A stretch of DNA of 64,000 nt, taken from positions 119,010 through 183,009 of the forward strand of contig NZ_QMDL01000005.1 in assembly GCF_003336705.1 (NCBI RefSeq), in the 5' to 3' direction. The notes under the pieces were generated by a model that ran no database searches, had not been told where the DNA came from, and saw nothing but the letters and a program-made list of their open reading frames with translations. Source of the stretch: Marinobacter litoralis. Its GTDB lineage: Bacteria > Pseudomonadota > Gammaproteobacteria > Pseudomonadales > Oleiphilaceae. Position 1 is the stretch's first letter. Each line of letters opens with the position of its first letter. The position numbers and the translations under genes are program-made. Below, one piece after another: positions 54,272 to 64,000 of this stretch.

Positions 54272-56848
54272 ATGAGAATCGATAAGTTGACCAGCAAGTT
54301 ACAGAGCGCTCTTGCAGACGCTCAGTCGATTGCGGTCGGAAAGGACCACAACTTTATTGAGCCGGTGCATCTGATGCTGGCCTTACTTGATCAACAGGGT
54401 GGTTCGGTCAAACCACTATTGCAGCAGGTTGGCGTAGAGCCCGGTCGGGTACGTCAGGCCGTTGCCAGTGAAATTGAAACCTTGCCGGAAGTGCAGGGCA
54501 ACGCCGGTGATGTGTCTATGTCGAACGACATGGGGCGGCTGTTCAACATATCTGACAAGTTGGCTCAGAAACGTGGCGATCAATTTATTTCCAGTGAACT
54601 GATCTTACTAGCAGCCGTTGAAGATCGCGGCTCGCTGGGCCGTATTCTGCGCGAGCATGGGGTAGATAAAGCGGCTTTGGAAAAAGCCATTGATGAAGTG
54701 AGAGGTGGTGAAGCTGTGAACGATCCCGGTGCGGAAGAAAACCGTCAGGCGCTGTCGAAGTACACCATCGATCTGACCGAGCAGGCGGTTGCAGGCAAGC
54801 TGGACCCGGTGATTGGTAGGGACGATGAGATTCGCCGCACCATTCAGGTACTGCAGCGTCGCCGCAAGAATAACCCGGTGCTGATTGGTGAGCCGGGTGT
54901 CGGTAAGACCGCCATAGTGGAAGGTTTGGCGCAGCGCATCGTGAACGGCGAAGTGCCTGATAGTCTGAAAGAAAAGAAAGTGCTGTCGCTGGACATGGGT
55001 GCCCTGATCGCCGGAGCCAAGTTTCGCGGCGAATTTGAAGAGCGTCTGAAGGCAGTTTTGAACGAGCTGTCAAAGCAGGAAGGGCAGATTATTCTGTTTA
55101 TCGATGAGCTACACACCATGGTGGGTGCCGGTAAGGCCGAAGGTTCGATGGACGCGGGGAACATGCTTAAGCCTGCGTTGGCGCGAGGCGAGTTGCATTG
55201 TGTTGGTGCCACCACATTGAACGAATACCGTGAAAATATTGAGAAAGATGCCGCTTTAGAGCGCCGCTTCCAGAAGGTGTTGGTCAGTGAGCCGAGCGAA
55301 GAAGACAGCATTGCCATTCTTCGCGGTCTAAAGGAGCGTTACGAAGTTCACCACGGGGTGGAGGTGACGGACGGCGCCATTATTGCCGCGGCTAAATTGT
55401 CTCACCGGTACATCACCGACCGGCAGTTGCCTGATAAAGCCATTGATTTGGTTGATGAGGCGGCCAGTCAGATTCGAATGGAAATGGATTCCAAACCGGA
55501 AGCACTGGATCGTCTCGAGCGGCGCCTGATTCAGCTCAAAATTGAGCGGGAAGCGCTGAAGAAGGAAACCGATGCGGCTTCCAAAAAACGTTTGGAAGAG
55601 TTGTCGTCTGTCATTGGCGATGTTGAGCGTGAGTACGCGGATCTGGAAGAAGTTTGGAACACGGAAAAAGCAGCTCTGCACGGCTCCCAGAAAATCAAAA
55701 GCGAGCTGGAGCAGACCCGAATTGATCTGGAAAACGCGCGCCGCAGTGGCGATCTGGGCAAAATGTCGGAGCTGCAGTACGGCAAGATTCCAGAGCTTGA
55801 GCGCCAGCTGGATATGGCCAGCCAGGCTGAAATGATGGAAATGACGCTGCTGCGCAACCGGGTCACCGAGGAAGAGATTGCCGAGATTGTTTCCAAGTGG
55901 ACCGGCATTCCCGTCTCCAAGATGATGGAAGGCGAGCGCGACAAACTGATGCGCATGGAAGAGGCGCTGCATGGCCGGGTGATTGGTCAGAACGAAGCGG
56001 TAGAGGCGGTTTCTAACGCCGTGCGTCGTTCCCGTGCAGGTTTGTCGGATCCCAACCGACCCAACGGTTCATTCCTGTTCCTTGGGCCAACCGGTGTCGG
56101 TAAAACCGAGCTGTGTAAAGCCTTGGCAGCGTTCCTGTTCGATACCGAAGACGCCATGGTGCGCATTGATATGTCCGAGTTCATGGAAAAACACGCCGTG
56201 GCTCGACTAATCGGTGCGCCTCCTGGATACGTAGGCTACGAAGAGGGCGGCTATCTGACCGAAGCGGTTCGTCGTCGGCCGTATTCCGTGTTGTTGCTGG
56301 ATGAAGTGGAGAAGGCGCACCCGGATGTCTTTAACATCTTGTTGCAAGTGCTGGATGACGGTCGCCTGACCGACAGTCAGGGCCGCACGGTGGATTTCCG
56401 TAACACGGTGGTGGTGATGACCTCGAACCTGGGCTCTCACATCATTCAGGAAAAAGCCGGTGAAGAGAACTACGAGGACATGAAGTCTGCCGTTATGGAG
56501 GTGGTCGGCACACACTTCCGGCCTGAGTTTATCAACCGTGTGGACGACGTGGTGGTGTTCCATCCGTTGGCCGAAAGCCAGATTCAAGGTATTGCAAGCA
56601 TTCAGATTGCGAATCTGTCGAAGCGCCTGAAAGAGCAGGATATGAATCTGGAGCTGGGTGACGAGGCTCTGCAGTTGCTGGCCGAGGTGGGTTACGATCC
56701 GGTGTATGGCGCGCGTCCTTTGAAGCGAGCGATTCAGCGGTTGATCGAAAACCCGTTGGCACAGAAACTCTTGCAAGGAGAGTTTGTGCCTGGCGACACG
56801 GTCAAAGCCACGGTAGATGGAAGTGAGCTGACGTTCACCAGGGCGTAA
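54272..56848 (+). CDS. clpB: Disaggregase ClpB
   Basis: Hsp100 ATPase that, with DnaK, dissolves protein aggregates. N-terminal double-repeat domain ([18 protein letters not shown]), first AAA+ ([13 protein letters not shown]), coiled-coil middle domain (about 410-530) which distinguishes ClpB from ClpA, and second AAA+ ([13 protein letters not shown]). No IGF loop for ClpP is seen. 858 aa. ATG 54272 is the family start; the frame opens at 54227. It has its own sigma-32 promoter. Confidence 0.97.
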   Translation: MRIDKLTSKLQSALADAQSIAVGKDHNFIEPVHLMLALLDQQGGSVKPLLQQVGVEPGRVRQAVASEIETLPEVQGNAGDVSMSNDMGRLFNISDKLAQKRGDQFISSELILLAAVEDRGSLGRILREHGVDKAALEKAIDEVRGGEAVNDPGAEENRQALSKYTIDLTEQAVAGKLDPVIGRDDEIRRTIQVLQRRRKNNPVLIGEPGVGKTAIVEGLAQRIVNGEVPDSLKEKKVLSLDMGALIAGAKFRGEFEERLKAVLNELSKQEGQIILFIDELHTMVGAGKAEGSMDAGNMLKPALARGELHCVGATTLNEYRENIEKDAALERRFQKVLVSEPSEEDSIAILRGLKERYEVHHGVEVTDGAIIAAAKLSHRYITDRQLPDKAIDLVDEAASQIRMEMDSKPEALDRLERRLIQLKIEREALKKETDAASKKRLEELSSVIGDVEREYADLEEVWNTEKAALHGSQKIKSELEQTRIDLENARRSGDLGKMSELQYGKIPELERQLDMASQAEMMEMTLLRNRVTEEEIAEIVSKWTGIPVSKMMEGERDKLMRMEEALHGRVIGQNEAVEAVSNAVRRSRAGLSDPNRPNGSFLFLGPTGVGKTELCKALAAFLFDTEDAMVRIDMSEFMEKHAVARLIGAPPGYVGYEEGGYLTEAVRRRPYSVLLLDEVEKAHPDVFNILLQVLDDGRLTDSQGRTVDFRNTVVVMTSNLGSHIIQEKAGEENYEDMKSAVMEVVGTHFRPEFINRVDDVVVFHPLAESQIQGIASIQIANLSKRLKEQDMNLELGDEALQLLAEVGYDPVYGARPLKRAIQRLIENPLAQKLLQGEFVPGDTVKATVDGSELTFTRA

Positions 56849-56875
56849 GCGGTTGGCCCAAGTTGGTTAAATTAG

Positions 56876-56910
56876 AAAAGCCAGAGGATGAAGGTCCTCT
56901 GGCTTTTTTT
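56876..56910. terminator. Bidirectional terminator between clpB and DUF4124 gene
   Basis: A 13-bp perfect stem (AAAAGCCAGAGGA with TCCTCTGGCTTTT) and 6-nt loop has an eight-T tract on the plus strand and A/T pairs at the base, between convergent genes. Confidence 0.92.
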
Positions 56911-56923
56911 CTGCGCGGGGCGA

Positions 56924-57400
56924 TTACTTCTCAGCGTTGCCGCCCTGAGCGGGGCCGCAGTTCTCTTCTGCAAACGCTTCAAACTTTTCTCGTTGCTCGT
57001 CGATTTCTTCCGGGCTCAGGTAACGTTGCTCGCCATTCTCTTCAACTCGAATTCGCGCATTACTGCTGATCACTTTCAGGTTTGCCTTGGCGGTTTTGCA
57101 GTTGGCTTCACGCTGTTTGCGATTGGCTTCTTCAAGCGCGGTTTCTTTTTTTCGTTCGGCGCTTGCCTGCTGCTGTTCTTCAAGCTGGCTCAGGCGCTCT
57201 TGCGGGGTCGCTCGGTTCGAACTGGTGTTTCGGCTGGTGCCTGAGCGAACATTCAATTGCTCGGCTTTCTTGCCGGTGGGTTGCCGATCGCCAAAATGGG
57301 TTACGCCGTTGTCGTCCGTCCATTTGTATACTGAACTATCAGCGGCCAGGCCGGGAGTCGCGGCCATCAGAATAGAAAACACCAGTATCTTTCGGTTCAT
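56924..57400 (-). CDS. DUF4124-domain exported protein
   Basis: A 158-residue exported protein of unknown function. Signal peptide MNRKILVFSILMAATPGLAA, then the DUF4124 block VYKWTDDNGVTHFGDRQP near the mature N terminus, and a charged helical stretch likely to form a coiled coil (LSQLEEQQQASAERKKE onward). Two cysteines lie in the C-terminal half. The frame opens at 57442, but ATG 57400 places the signal peptide at the N terminus. DUF4124 proteins are common in marine gammaproteobacterial envelopes. Confidence 0.85.
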   Translation of the reverse strand: MNRKILVFSILMAATPGLAADSSVYKWTDDNGVTHFGDRQPTGKKAEQLNVRSGTSRNTSSNRATPQERLSQLEEQQQASAERKKETALEEANRKQREANCKTAKANLKVISSNARIRVEENGEQRYLSPEEIDEQREKFEAFAEENCGPAQGGNAEK

Positions 57401-57869
57401 GTCGTTGCCCGTTGTTCGTTTATCGCCTGAAGATAGTGCCACCAGAACAAAGGTTTTTCTTTCGTCTGGTTCAAAACTCTAGCATGGTTATTTGGGCAGT
57501 ATGGCAGAGAAGAGCATAAAATGGTGCCAATTAAGCCACAACGGCTATTGACAGCGAGTTTCCCGCTGTCAGAATTACCGACTGCCTGAAGATAGGGGTA
57601 AATACGGCCGGCAATCCCGTGCAAGTATCCCCCGTTAATCACCACACCGAGTGCGCCATTACTAGGCGGGCGATGGTTGTTGCTAACGTTGCAACCCGTT
57701 GCTGGCCGTTCTCCGCAACCCTCAGGAGTGCGGCTGGCCAAGAGACAACCTCTAAAGAATTGGTGTGGAGGAGTACGCCGGTACCGCTTTCACAAGAAGC
57801 TGGGCAACCGTGGATCCAGGCAACCGGGACGAATCCCGGCTCATTCACTTGTAGAAGAGGGTAGAAAAC
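57401..57869 (+). other. ilvI upstream leader region with several hairpins
   Basis: This 469-bp gap holds a palindrome TGACAGCG-N7-CGCTGTCA (57549-57571) overlapping a TTGACA (57548-57553). A nested hairpin follows at 57703-57740 (TGGCC and CCGCA pairing with TGCGG and GGCCA), then AGAG-N5-CTCT (57741-57753) and CCGGGA-CGAA-TCCCGG (57824-57839). No gene with good support and no attenuator-type U tract is seen. It is probably a promoter/operator followed by a structured leader, which is inference. Confidence 0.5.
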
Positions 57870-59588
57870 GTGGAGTTATTGTCTGGTGCCGATATGTTGA
57901 TCCGGTCCCTTCAAGATGAAGGTATCGAACACGTATACGGCTATCCGGGTGGCGCAGCCCTTCATATTTATGATGCGCTGTTCAGGCAGGATAAAGTCAA
58001 ACACATTCTGGTGCGGCATGAGCAGGCAGCGGTCCATATGGCCGATGGTTATGCCCGTGCAACCGGAAAACCAGGCACTGTCCTGGTGACCTCTGGCCCT
58101 GGCGCTACCAACACGATTACTGGCATTGCCACCGCATTTATGGATTCAATTCCTATGGTGGTTCTCTGTGGCCAGGTTGCATCCACATTGATTGGTGAGG
58201 ATGCCTTCCAGGAAACCGATATGATCGGTGTCTCTCGCCCCGTGGTGAAACACAACCTCAGCGTCCGGCACCCGGAGGAAATCCCGGAAATTATCCGCAA
58301 GGCCTATTACATCGCCTCAACTGGCCGCCCTGGTCCCGTTGTCGTAGATATTCCCAAGGATATGACAGCGCCCAACGAGCGTTTCGAGTATTCCTATCCG
58401 AAAAAGGTCAAGTTGCGTTCATACAACCCGGCCGTTCGTGGCCATGCAGGGCAGATCAAGAAAGCTGTCGATATGTTGATGGCCGCTAAACGTCCGGTGA
58501 TCTATGCCGGTGGTGGCGTCATTCTTGGTAAAGCCTCCGACCAGTTAACTGAACTGACCCGAAAGCTTGGCTTCCCGATTACCAACACATTGATGGGCAT
58601 TGGCTGCTATCCGGCAACCGACAAGCAGCATTTGGGCTGGCTCGGCATGCATGGTACCTATGAAGCCAACATGGCCATGCACCACTCAGACCTGATCCTC
58701 TGCGTAGGCGCTCGTTTCGATGACCGGGTAACCAACGCCACCGAGAAGTTCTGCCCGGGTGCGCGCATTATCCATATTGATATTGACCCGGCATCGATCT
58801 CCAAAACGATCGATGTTGATGTGCCCATTGTTGGCCCGGTGGATGCCGTGCTCAAAGAAATGCTGTCTTTGGTGAAAGAATCCAAAGAAAAACCGGAAGC
58901 CGAAGCCTTGGCAGCCTGGTGGAAGCAGATCGACGAGTGGCGTGCTTTCCACGGCATGCGTTACGAAACCAGCCCGGATGTGATCAAGCCACAAGAAGTG
59001 GTCGAGATGCTCTGGAAGCTCACCAACGGTGATGCTTACGTGACCACCGATGTCGGCCAGCACCAGATGTTTACCGCGCAGTACTACAAGTTCGACAAGC
59101 CGAACCGTTGGATTAACTCCGGTGGTTTGGGCACGATGGGCTTCGGTTTGCCGGCGGCTATGGGTGTCAAACTGACCCACCCCGATGAAGAAGTCTTGTG
59201 CTTTACCGGTGAAGGCAGTATCCAGATGAACATTCAGGAACTGTCTACCTGTAAGCAGTACGATCTGCCGGTCAAGATTATCAACCTGAACAACCAGGCG
59301 CTGGGCATGGTTAAGCAGTGGCAGGACATGAACTACGAGTCTCGCCATTCGCAGTCCTACATGGAATCTCTCCCGGACTTCATCAAGCTGGCGGAAGCCT
59401 ACGGCCACGTTGGCGTGCGCATTGATCGCAAAGAAGATCTTGAGCCCAAGCTGAAAGAAGTTCTGGCGATGAAAGACAAACTGGTGTTCGTAGATATTTA
59501 TGTCGACCGTTTTGAGCATGTGTACCCAATGCAAGTTGCCCGTGGTTCGATGAAAGATATGTGGCTCAGCAAGACGGAGAGGGTGTGA
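57870..59588 (+). CDS. ilvI: Acetolactate synthase III large subunit
   Basis: TPP enzyme joining two pyruvates (or pyruvate with 2-ketobutyrate), first common step of branched-chain amino acid synthesis. TPP-site glutamate in [22 protein letters not shown]/central domain ([10 protein letters not shown]), and C-terminal TPP domain with [12 protein letters not shown] and [12 protein letters not shown]. 572 aa. It starts with GTG at 57870, with AGAGGG about 5 nt upstream. ilvH follows directly. Confidence 0.95.
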   Translation: MELLSGADMLIRSLQDEGIEHVYGYPGGAALHIYDALFRQDKVKHILVRHEQAAVHMADGYARATGKPGTVLVTSGPGATNTITGIATAFMDSIPMVVLCGQVASTLIGEDAFQETDMIGVSRPVVKHNLSVRHPEEIPEIIRKAYYIASTGRPGPVVVDIPKDMTAPNERFEYSYPKKVKLRSYNPAVRGHAGQIKKAVDMLMAAKRPVIYAGGGVILGKASDQLTELTRKLGFPITNTLMGIGCYPATDKQHLGWLGMHGTYEANMAMHHSDLILCVGARFDDRVTNATEKFCPGARIIHIDIDPASISKTIDVDVPIVGPVDAVLKEMLSLVKESKEKPEAEALAAWWKQIDEWRAFHGMRYETSPDVIKPQEVVEMLWKLTNGDAYVTTDVGQHQMFTAQYYKFDKPNRWINSGGLGTMGFGLPAAMGVKLTHPDEEVLCFTGEGSIQMNIQELSTCKQYDLPVKIINLNNQALGMVKQWQDMNYESRHSQSYMESLPDFIKLAEAYGHVGVRIDRKEDLEPKLKEVLAMKDKLVFVDIYVDRFEHVYPMQVARGSMKDMWLSKTERV

Positions 59589-59590
59589 TC

Positions 59591-60082
59591 ATGCGTCGAA
59601 TCATTTCTGTGTTGCTGGAAAACGAGCCGGGTGCACTGTCTCGAGTGGTTGGGCTGTTTTCTCAGCGCAACTACAACATTGAGACACTGACGGTAGCTCC
59701 TACGGAAGACCCTACGTTGTCACGACTGACCGTCACCACGTCCGGTTCTGACAAGGTTATCGAGCAAATCACCAAACAGCTGAACAAGCTGATTGAAGTG
59801 GTAAAGCTGGTGGACCTCACGGAAGGAGCCCACATTGAGCGGGAAATGATGTTGGTGAAGCTGAAAGCAACAGGCTCTCAGCGCGCTGAAATCAAACGCA
59901 CGGTGGATATCTTCCGTGGTCAGATTGTTGATGTCACCAGCTCGGTTTACACCGTTCAGTTGGCAGGAGATAGCAGCAAGCTTGATGGTTTTATTCAAGC
60001 CGTTGGCACGTCTGGAATCTTGGAAGTGGTGCGTACCGGTGTTTCCGGTATTGCCCGAGGCGAAAAGGTACTCAGCCTCTAA
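59591..60082 (+). CDS. ilvH: Acetolactate synthase small (regulatory) subunit
   Basis: Regulatory subunit giving valine feedback inhibition and full activity to IlvI. N-terminal ACT domain (RRIISVLLENEPGALSRVVG, RNYNIETLTVAPT) and the ALS_ss C-terminal domain (EREMMLVKLKA). 163 aa from ATG 59591, 2 bp after the ilvI stop; the frame is open from 59561 inside ilvI. Confidence 0.97.
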   Translation: MRRIISVLLENEPGALSRVVGLFSQRNYNIETLTVAPTEDPTLSRLTVTTSGSDKVIEQITKQLNKLIEVVKLVDLTEGAHIEREMMLVKLKATGSQRAEIKRTVDIFRGQIVDVTSSVYTVQLAGDSSKLDGFIQAVGTSGILEVVRTGVSGIARGEKVLSL

Positions 60083-60134
60083 AGTCGGCTGAAAAAATTC
60101 GAATACCATGGCCGTTCGCGGCCAATACTTTTAA

Positions 60135-61166
<1,032 letters not shown>

Positions 61167-61194
61167 TCCGGAATTTCCGGTACGGTTTGAAAGC

Positions 61195-61217
61195 GCGGCC
61201 CTAGTGGCCGCGTTTTT
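61195..61217 (+). terminator. Intrinsic terminator after ilvC
   Basis: CGCGGCC (61195-61201), TAGT loop, GGCCGCG (61206-61212) and five T residues. Just downstream TATACT (61220-61225) may be the -10 of pssA. Confidence 0.85.
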
Positions 61218-61256
61218 CGTATATACTCCGCACAAATGCTTTCCGGAGTTGAAGGA

Positions 61257-62069
61257 ATGACAGAACAGAATACATCGACAAATAAAACTGACCCTCACCT
61301 CGCTGCCGAAGTAGAAATTGAAGCAGGAGAGGTTATTGAGGAAGAAGTGGTTGAGGGCGCTAAGGTTCGGCGGAAAGGTATCTTTTTATTGCCGAATGCG
61401 CTGACAACCGCATCGCTGTTTTCGGGTTTTTACGCAATCGTTTCCGCCTCGAACGGCGTTTTCGATAATGCCGCCATCGCGATTTTCGTTTCCATGATCT
61501 TGGATGGGCTTGATGGTCGGGTAGCACGTATGACCAATACCCAAAGCAAGTTCGGTGAAGAGTACGACAGCTTGGCGGATATGGTTGCCTTCGGGGTAGC
61601 TCCGGGGCTGGTCGCGTTTTTCTGGTTGCTGAACGGAATGGGCAAGCTCGGTTGGGCCGTTACCTTCATCTACGTTGCCGGTGCGGCGCTGCGTCTTGCG
61701 CGCTTCAATACCCAGATTGGCTCGGTGGATAAGAAGTACTTTGTTGGCTTGGCAAGCCCGGCTGCCGCAGCCTGTGTTGCCGGGCTGGTGTGGAGTTTTC
61801 ACACGTTTGAGCCGGCGGCTTGGCTGACGGCATTGACGATGGTCGTTGTCGGCGGCACGGGTGTTCTGATGGTGAGCAACATTCTGTACCGCAGTTTCAA
61901 GGATCTGGATTTGCGGGGCAGAGTCCCTTTTGCCGCAATTCTGCTCGTCGTGCTCATCTTTGTGGTGATTGCGCTTGATCCGGCTACCGTATTGTTTTCT
62001 GCATTTTTGATCTACGCGGCCTCTGGCCCGGTAAGAGCGTTGTTCCGTCGTAAGGCTAAGCGCGCTTAA
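61257..62069 (+). CDS. pssA: CDP-diacylglycerol-serine O-phosphatidyltransferase PssA
   Basis: Membrane enzyme making phosphatidylserine, precursor of phosphatidylethanolamine. It is the CDP-alcohol phosphatidyltransferase type: the motif DGLDGRVARMTNTQSKFGEE continues into YDSLAD (D-G-x2-A-R-x8-G-x3-D-x3-D). About seven membrane segments follow an acidic 40-residue cytoplasmic N terminus. ATG 61257 is preferred (GGAG 8 nt upstream) over ATG 61236. 270 aa. Finding it downstream of ilvC is common in Pseudomonas relatives. Confidence 0.94.
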   Translation: MTEQNTSTNKTDPHLAAEVEIEAGEVIEEEVVEGAKVRRKGIFLLPNALTTASLFSGFYAIVSASNGVFDNAAIAIFVSMILDGLDGRVARMTNTQSKFGEEYDSLADMVAFGVAPGLVAFFWLLNGMGKLGWAVTFIYVAGAALRLARFNTQIGSVDKKYFVGLASPAAAACVAGLVWSFHTFEPAAWLTALTMVVVGGTGVLMVSNILYRSFKDLDLRGRVPFAAILLVVLIFVVIALDPATVLFSAFLIYAASGPVRALFRRKAKRA

Positions 62070-62078
62070 TTGATCGAT

Positions 62079-62110
62079 AATTCCCGCCCACGGCCGTTGG
62101 GCGGGAATTT
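62079..62110 (+). terminator. Terminator-like hairpin after pssA
   Basis: An 11-bp stem (AATTCCCGCCC, 62079-62089, with GGGCGGGAATT, 62099-62109) has only a short T end. Confidence 0.6.
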
Positions 62111-62162
62111 CTCCAGCAAACTGTGGTCTACTGACTAGAACCACGACAGCTGGAGCCTGCCA

Positions 62163-63134
62163 ATGCATATCAAGAAACGCCCATCCTGGGCTATCTCCGA
62201 ATCCGAAGTCACGCCTGAGTCTGTCTACCTGAACCGTCGTAAGTTTATGTCCGGCGTTGCCGTGTCAGCTGCTGCGATGGCTGCTCCGGGGCTAGTCCTT
62301 GCCAGTCAGCATGAGAAACTGCCCGCCTTGGACTATAAAAAGGCGGGCAAATATGTTCCGGACGAAGAGCTTACGCCCTATAAGGACGTTGCCAGGTACA
62401 ACAATTTCTATGAATTCGGGCCCGGCAAGGAAGATCCTTCGCGTCACGCTGGCCAACTGGTGGTTGATCCGTGGTCTATTGATGTTGAGGGTGAGTGTGC
62501 CCGGCCGGGCCGATATCCGTTAGAGCAGCTCCTTAAGTCTCATAGCTACCAAGAGCGTATATACCGTTTACGTTGTGTTGAGGCTTGGTCGATGGTGATT
62601 CCGTGGGTGGGCATTCCGCTGGCGGATGTGTTGAAGCAGTTGGAGCCGACCTCAAGGGCGAAGTATGTGTATTTTGAAACTCTGGAGCGTCCGGAGCAGA
62701 TGCCCGGCCAGAGGTCTTTGTTCAGCACGATTGACTGGCCCTATCGGGAAGGTTTGCGAATGGATGAGGCCATGAACGAGCTATCGTTTCTGGCGGTCGG
62801 TTTATACGGGCGAGCGCTGCCCAATCAGAACGGCGCCCCCATTCGTTTGGTAGTGCCTTGGAAGTACGGGTTCAAAAGCATCAAATCGATCGTACGTATT
62901 CGCTTTATGGAAGAGCGGCCGAAAACCAGCTGGGAAATGATTGCCCCGGATGAGTACGGTTTCTACGCTAACGTAAACCCAGAGGTCGATCACCCACGCT
63001 GGAGCCAGAAACGAGAGCGCAGGTTGCCATCCGGTATTTTCAGTCCGAACTGGCGAGAGACTGAAAAATTTAACGGTTACGGTGAGCAGGTGGCTCAGCT
63101 ATACAAGGGCATGGATTTGGCGAAGTTTTACTGA
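62163..63134 (+). CDS. msrP: Methionine-sulfoxide reductase catalytic subunit MsrP (YedY)
   Basis: Periplasmic molybdopterin enzyme that repairs oxidised methionines in envelope proteins, using electrons from MsrQ. It has a Tat signal with NRRKFMSG (R25-R26) after an N-terminal extension, and a SUOX-fold domain with the Mo-ligand cysteine C138 ([15 protein letters not shown]). 323 aa. The start of msrQ shares its A with the TGA stop. Confidence 0.96.
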   Translation: MHIKKRPSWAISESEVTPESVYLNRRKFMSGVAVSAAAMAAPGLVLASQHEKLPALDYKKAGKYVPDEELTPYKDVARYNNFYEFGPGKEDPSRHAGQLVVDPWSIDVEGECARPGRYPLEQLLKSHSYQERIYRLRCVEAWSMVIPWVGIPLADVLKQLEPTSRAKYVYFETLERPEQMPGQRSLFSTIDWPYREGLRMDEAMNELSFLAVGLYGRALPNQNGAPIRLVVPWKYGFKSIKSIVRIRFMEERPKTSWEMIAPDEYGFYANVNPEVDHPRWSQKRERRLPSGIFSPNWRETEKFNGYGEQVAQLYKGMDLAKFY

Positions 63135-63751
63135 TGTCGGCTAAATGGAATAGGGAGCATACCCTACGAGGGGCCAAGGTCGCGTTTTTCATCGTGGCGT
63201 TGATCCCTTTGTATATGTTGGTTCAACGAATGGTTCTGGGAGATTTGGGGCCCGATCCGGCTCAGGTGATCACCGAGAGTTTGGGTAAGGCTGCACTTCA
63301 GCTTTTATTGGCCACGCTATTCATGACACCGTTACGAAAACTGACCGGGTGGAATGGGTGGATACGTTGCCGGCGGATGATTGGCCTGTTCGCCTTTTTC
63401 TACGCTGTGTTGCATGTAATGGCTTTCCTGCAGTTGATATTGGGGTGGGGGGATTTGTGGGCAACCTTCACTCGCCGCCCGTACATCATTATGGGGGCGG
63501 CAGCGTTCTTGTTATTAGTACCTCTGGCGCTGACCTCGACTCAAAAAATGATGAAGCGAACGGGGCGGATGTGGAAACCGCTTCATCGCCTTATCTATCC
63601 AGCGGCGATCTTTGCGTGGCTGCACTTTCTTTGGCAGGCAAGGAGCAACCTATTGGAAATGGTTGTTTACGGTCTTGTATTGGCTGCGTTGCTGGCGATT
63701 CGAGCACACTGGTTTGGAGTGTCGTCACTGGTGCCGCTCAAAAAGACCTGA
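63134..63751 (+). CDS. msrQ: Heme-binding membrane subunit MsrQ (YedZ)
   Basis: Inner-membrane b-type heme protein that passes electrons from the quinone pool or flavin to MsrP. About six transmembrane helices; conserved histidines in AFFYAVLHVMAF and PLHRLIYPAAIFAWLHF serve as heme ligands in the family. 205 aa. Translationally coupled to msrP. Confidence 0.95.
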   Translation: MSAKWNREHTLRGAKVAFFIVALIPLYMLVQRMVLGDLGPDPAQVITESLGKAALQLLLATLFMTPLRKLTGWNGWIRCRRMIGLFAFFYAVLHVMAFLQLILGWGDLWATFTRRPYIIMGAAAFLLLVPLALTSTQKMMKRTGRMWKPLHRLIYPAAIFAWLHFLWQARSNLLEMVVYGLVLAALLAIRAHWFGVSSLVPLKKT

Positions 63752-63840
63752 ATTAGCCTGTATTTTGATCGTTCTGGTGGTGTTTTGAACGGCAGCGTAG
63801 GTGGAAACCGAGGGGTGGGTTAATTTCTTTAGAAAGTCTG

Positions 63841-63868
63841 TTGACTCCTCAGTAGGGGTCTGTAGAAT
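63841..63868 (+). promoter_or_regulatory. Strong promoter P1 (probable stable RNA operon)
   Basis: TTGACT (63841-63846), 16-bp spacer, TAGAAT (63863-63868), followed by a GC-rich discriminator (GCGCATC) typical of stringently controlled rRNA/tRNA promoters, with AT-rich sequence upstream. No gene is seen in 63752-64000. Confidence 0.7.
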
Positions 63869-63971
63869 GCGCATCTCGCTTGAGGGGCTAGCCACTAAAC
63901 ACGGCCAGCAACGAAGCGGTAACTGCTTGAAAGATTTGAAGAAAACGTTTTAAAGATTCTTCAAAAAGCAG

Positions 63972-63999
63972 TTGACAAGGTGGCGGTTCAGTGTAGAAT
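63972..63999 (+). promoter_or_regulatory. Strong promoter P2 at the right edge
   Basis: Perfect TTGACA (63972-63977), 16-bp spacer and TAGAAT (63994-63999), with an AT-rich upstream stretch holding the inverted repeat TTTGAAGAA/TTCTTCAAA. Its -10 context TGTAGAATG is the same as in P1. The transcribed gene lies outside the window. Confidence 0.75.
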
Positions 64000-64000
64000 G

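Noticed and set aside
57673..57864. Possible ilv leader peptide beginning MVVANVAT
   Set aside because: Three valines early but the rest of the 63 codons are not rich in Ile, Val or Leu, the ribosome site is poor, and no terminator/antiterminator pair follows.

Overview
This 64-kb window is chromosomal DNA of a gammaproteobacterium, most likely Marinobacter or a close relative. The gene order is the Pseudomonas-like one (pilQ-aroK-aroB-damX-gltB-gltD-hemE; rpsT/murJ-ribF-ileS-lspA-fkpB-ispH-minor pilins-pilSR; bamD/rluD-pgeF-clpB). The window also carries a wax-ester-synthase-type acyltransferase and a riboflavin RibBX gene. The genus is inferred from gene content and order; no database search was run. 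Almost all of the sequence is core genome: about 54 protein genes, and no tRNA, rRNA, CRISPR array, transposase or prophage.

Layout. (1) 1-5.4 kb: end of a type IV pilus operon (pilQ), then aroK, aroB and a DamX-type SPOR protein with a pure GAGCCA microsatellite. (2) 5.4-12.7 kb: glutamate synthase gltBD behind a promoter bracketed by two NtrC-like sites, then hemE. (3) 12.7-17 kb: a small PilZ gene, radA and ettA, in a zone holding three copies of a structured palindromic repeat. (4) 17-23.6 kb: glyA, nrdR and a riboflavin/thiamine cluster, ribD-ribBX-ribH-nusB-thiL-pgpA. (5) 23.6-27.3 kb: a DUF6316-like small protein, a DUF2057-like lipoprotein, a WS/DGAT acyltransferase and ispB. (6) 27.3-38.7 kb: rplU-rpmA, obgE, proB, rpsT, then murJ-ribF-ileS-lspA-fkpB-ispH. 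(7) 38.7-49.6 kb: minor pilins and PilY1 adhesin (fimU-like, pilV, pilW, pilX, pilY1, pilE, fimT-like), then pilSR on the other strand. (8) 49.7-57.4 kb: nadE, bamD, rluD, pgeF, clpB behind a heat-shock promoter, and a DUF4124 protein. (9) 57.4-64 kb: ilvI-ilvH-ilvC with a structured leader, pssA, msrPQ, and finally two tandem strong promoters running off the right edge, probably for a stable RNA operon.

The genes connect as follows. Type IV pilus functions are spread over three places: secretin (pilQ), pilus tip and minor pilins, and the PilSR two-component system. Nitrogen assimilation (gltBD), riboflavin/FAD (ribD, ribBX, ribH, ribF), isoprenoid (ispB, ispH) and branched-chain amino acid synthesis (ilvIHC) are each represented by several genes.

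The least explained signal is the palindromic repeat family at 12759-12868, 13417-13520 and 16671-16768. Each copy has a roughly 52-54-nt core with two small hairpins looped by TCCN, held between long, near-perfect inverted arms whose sequence is unique to that copy. The other notable inferences are the NtrC site pair at gltB, an AlgR-like site in front of the minor pilin operon, a GTP-cyclohydrolase domain in RibBX that lacks its zinc ligands, and the unusual ilvI leader.
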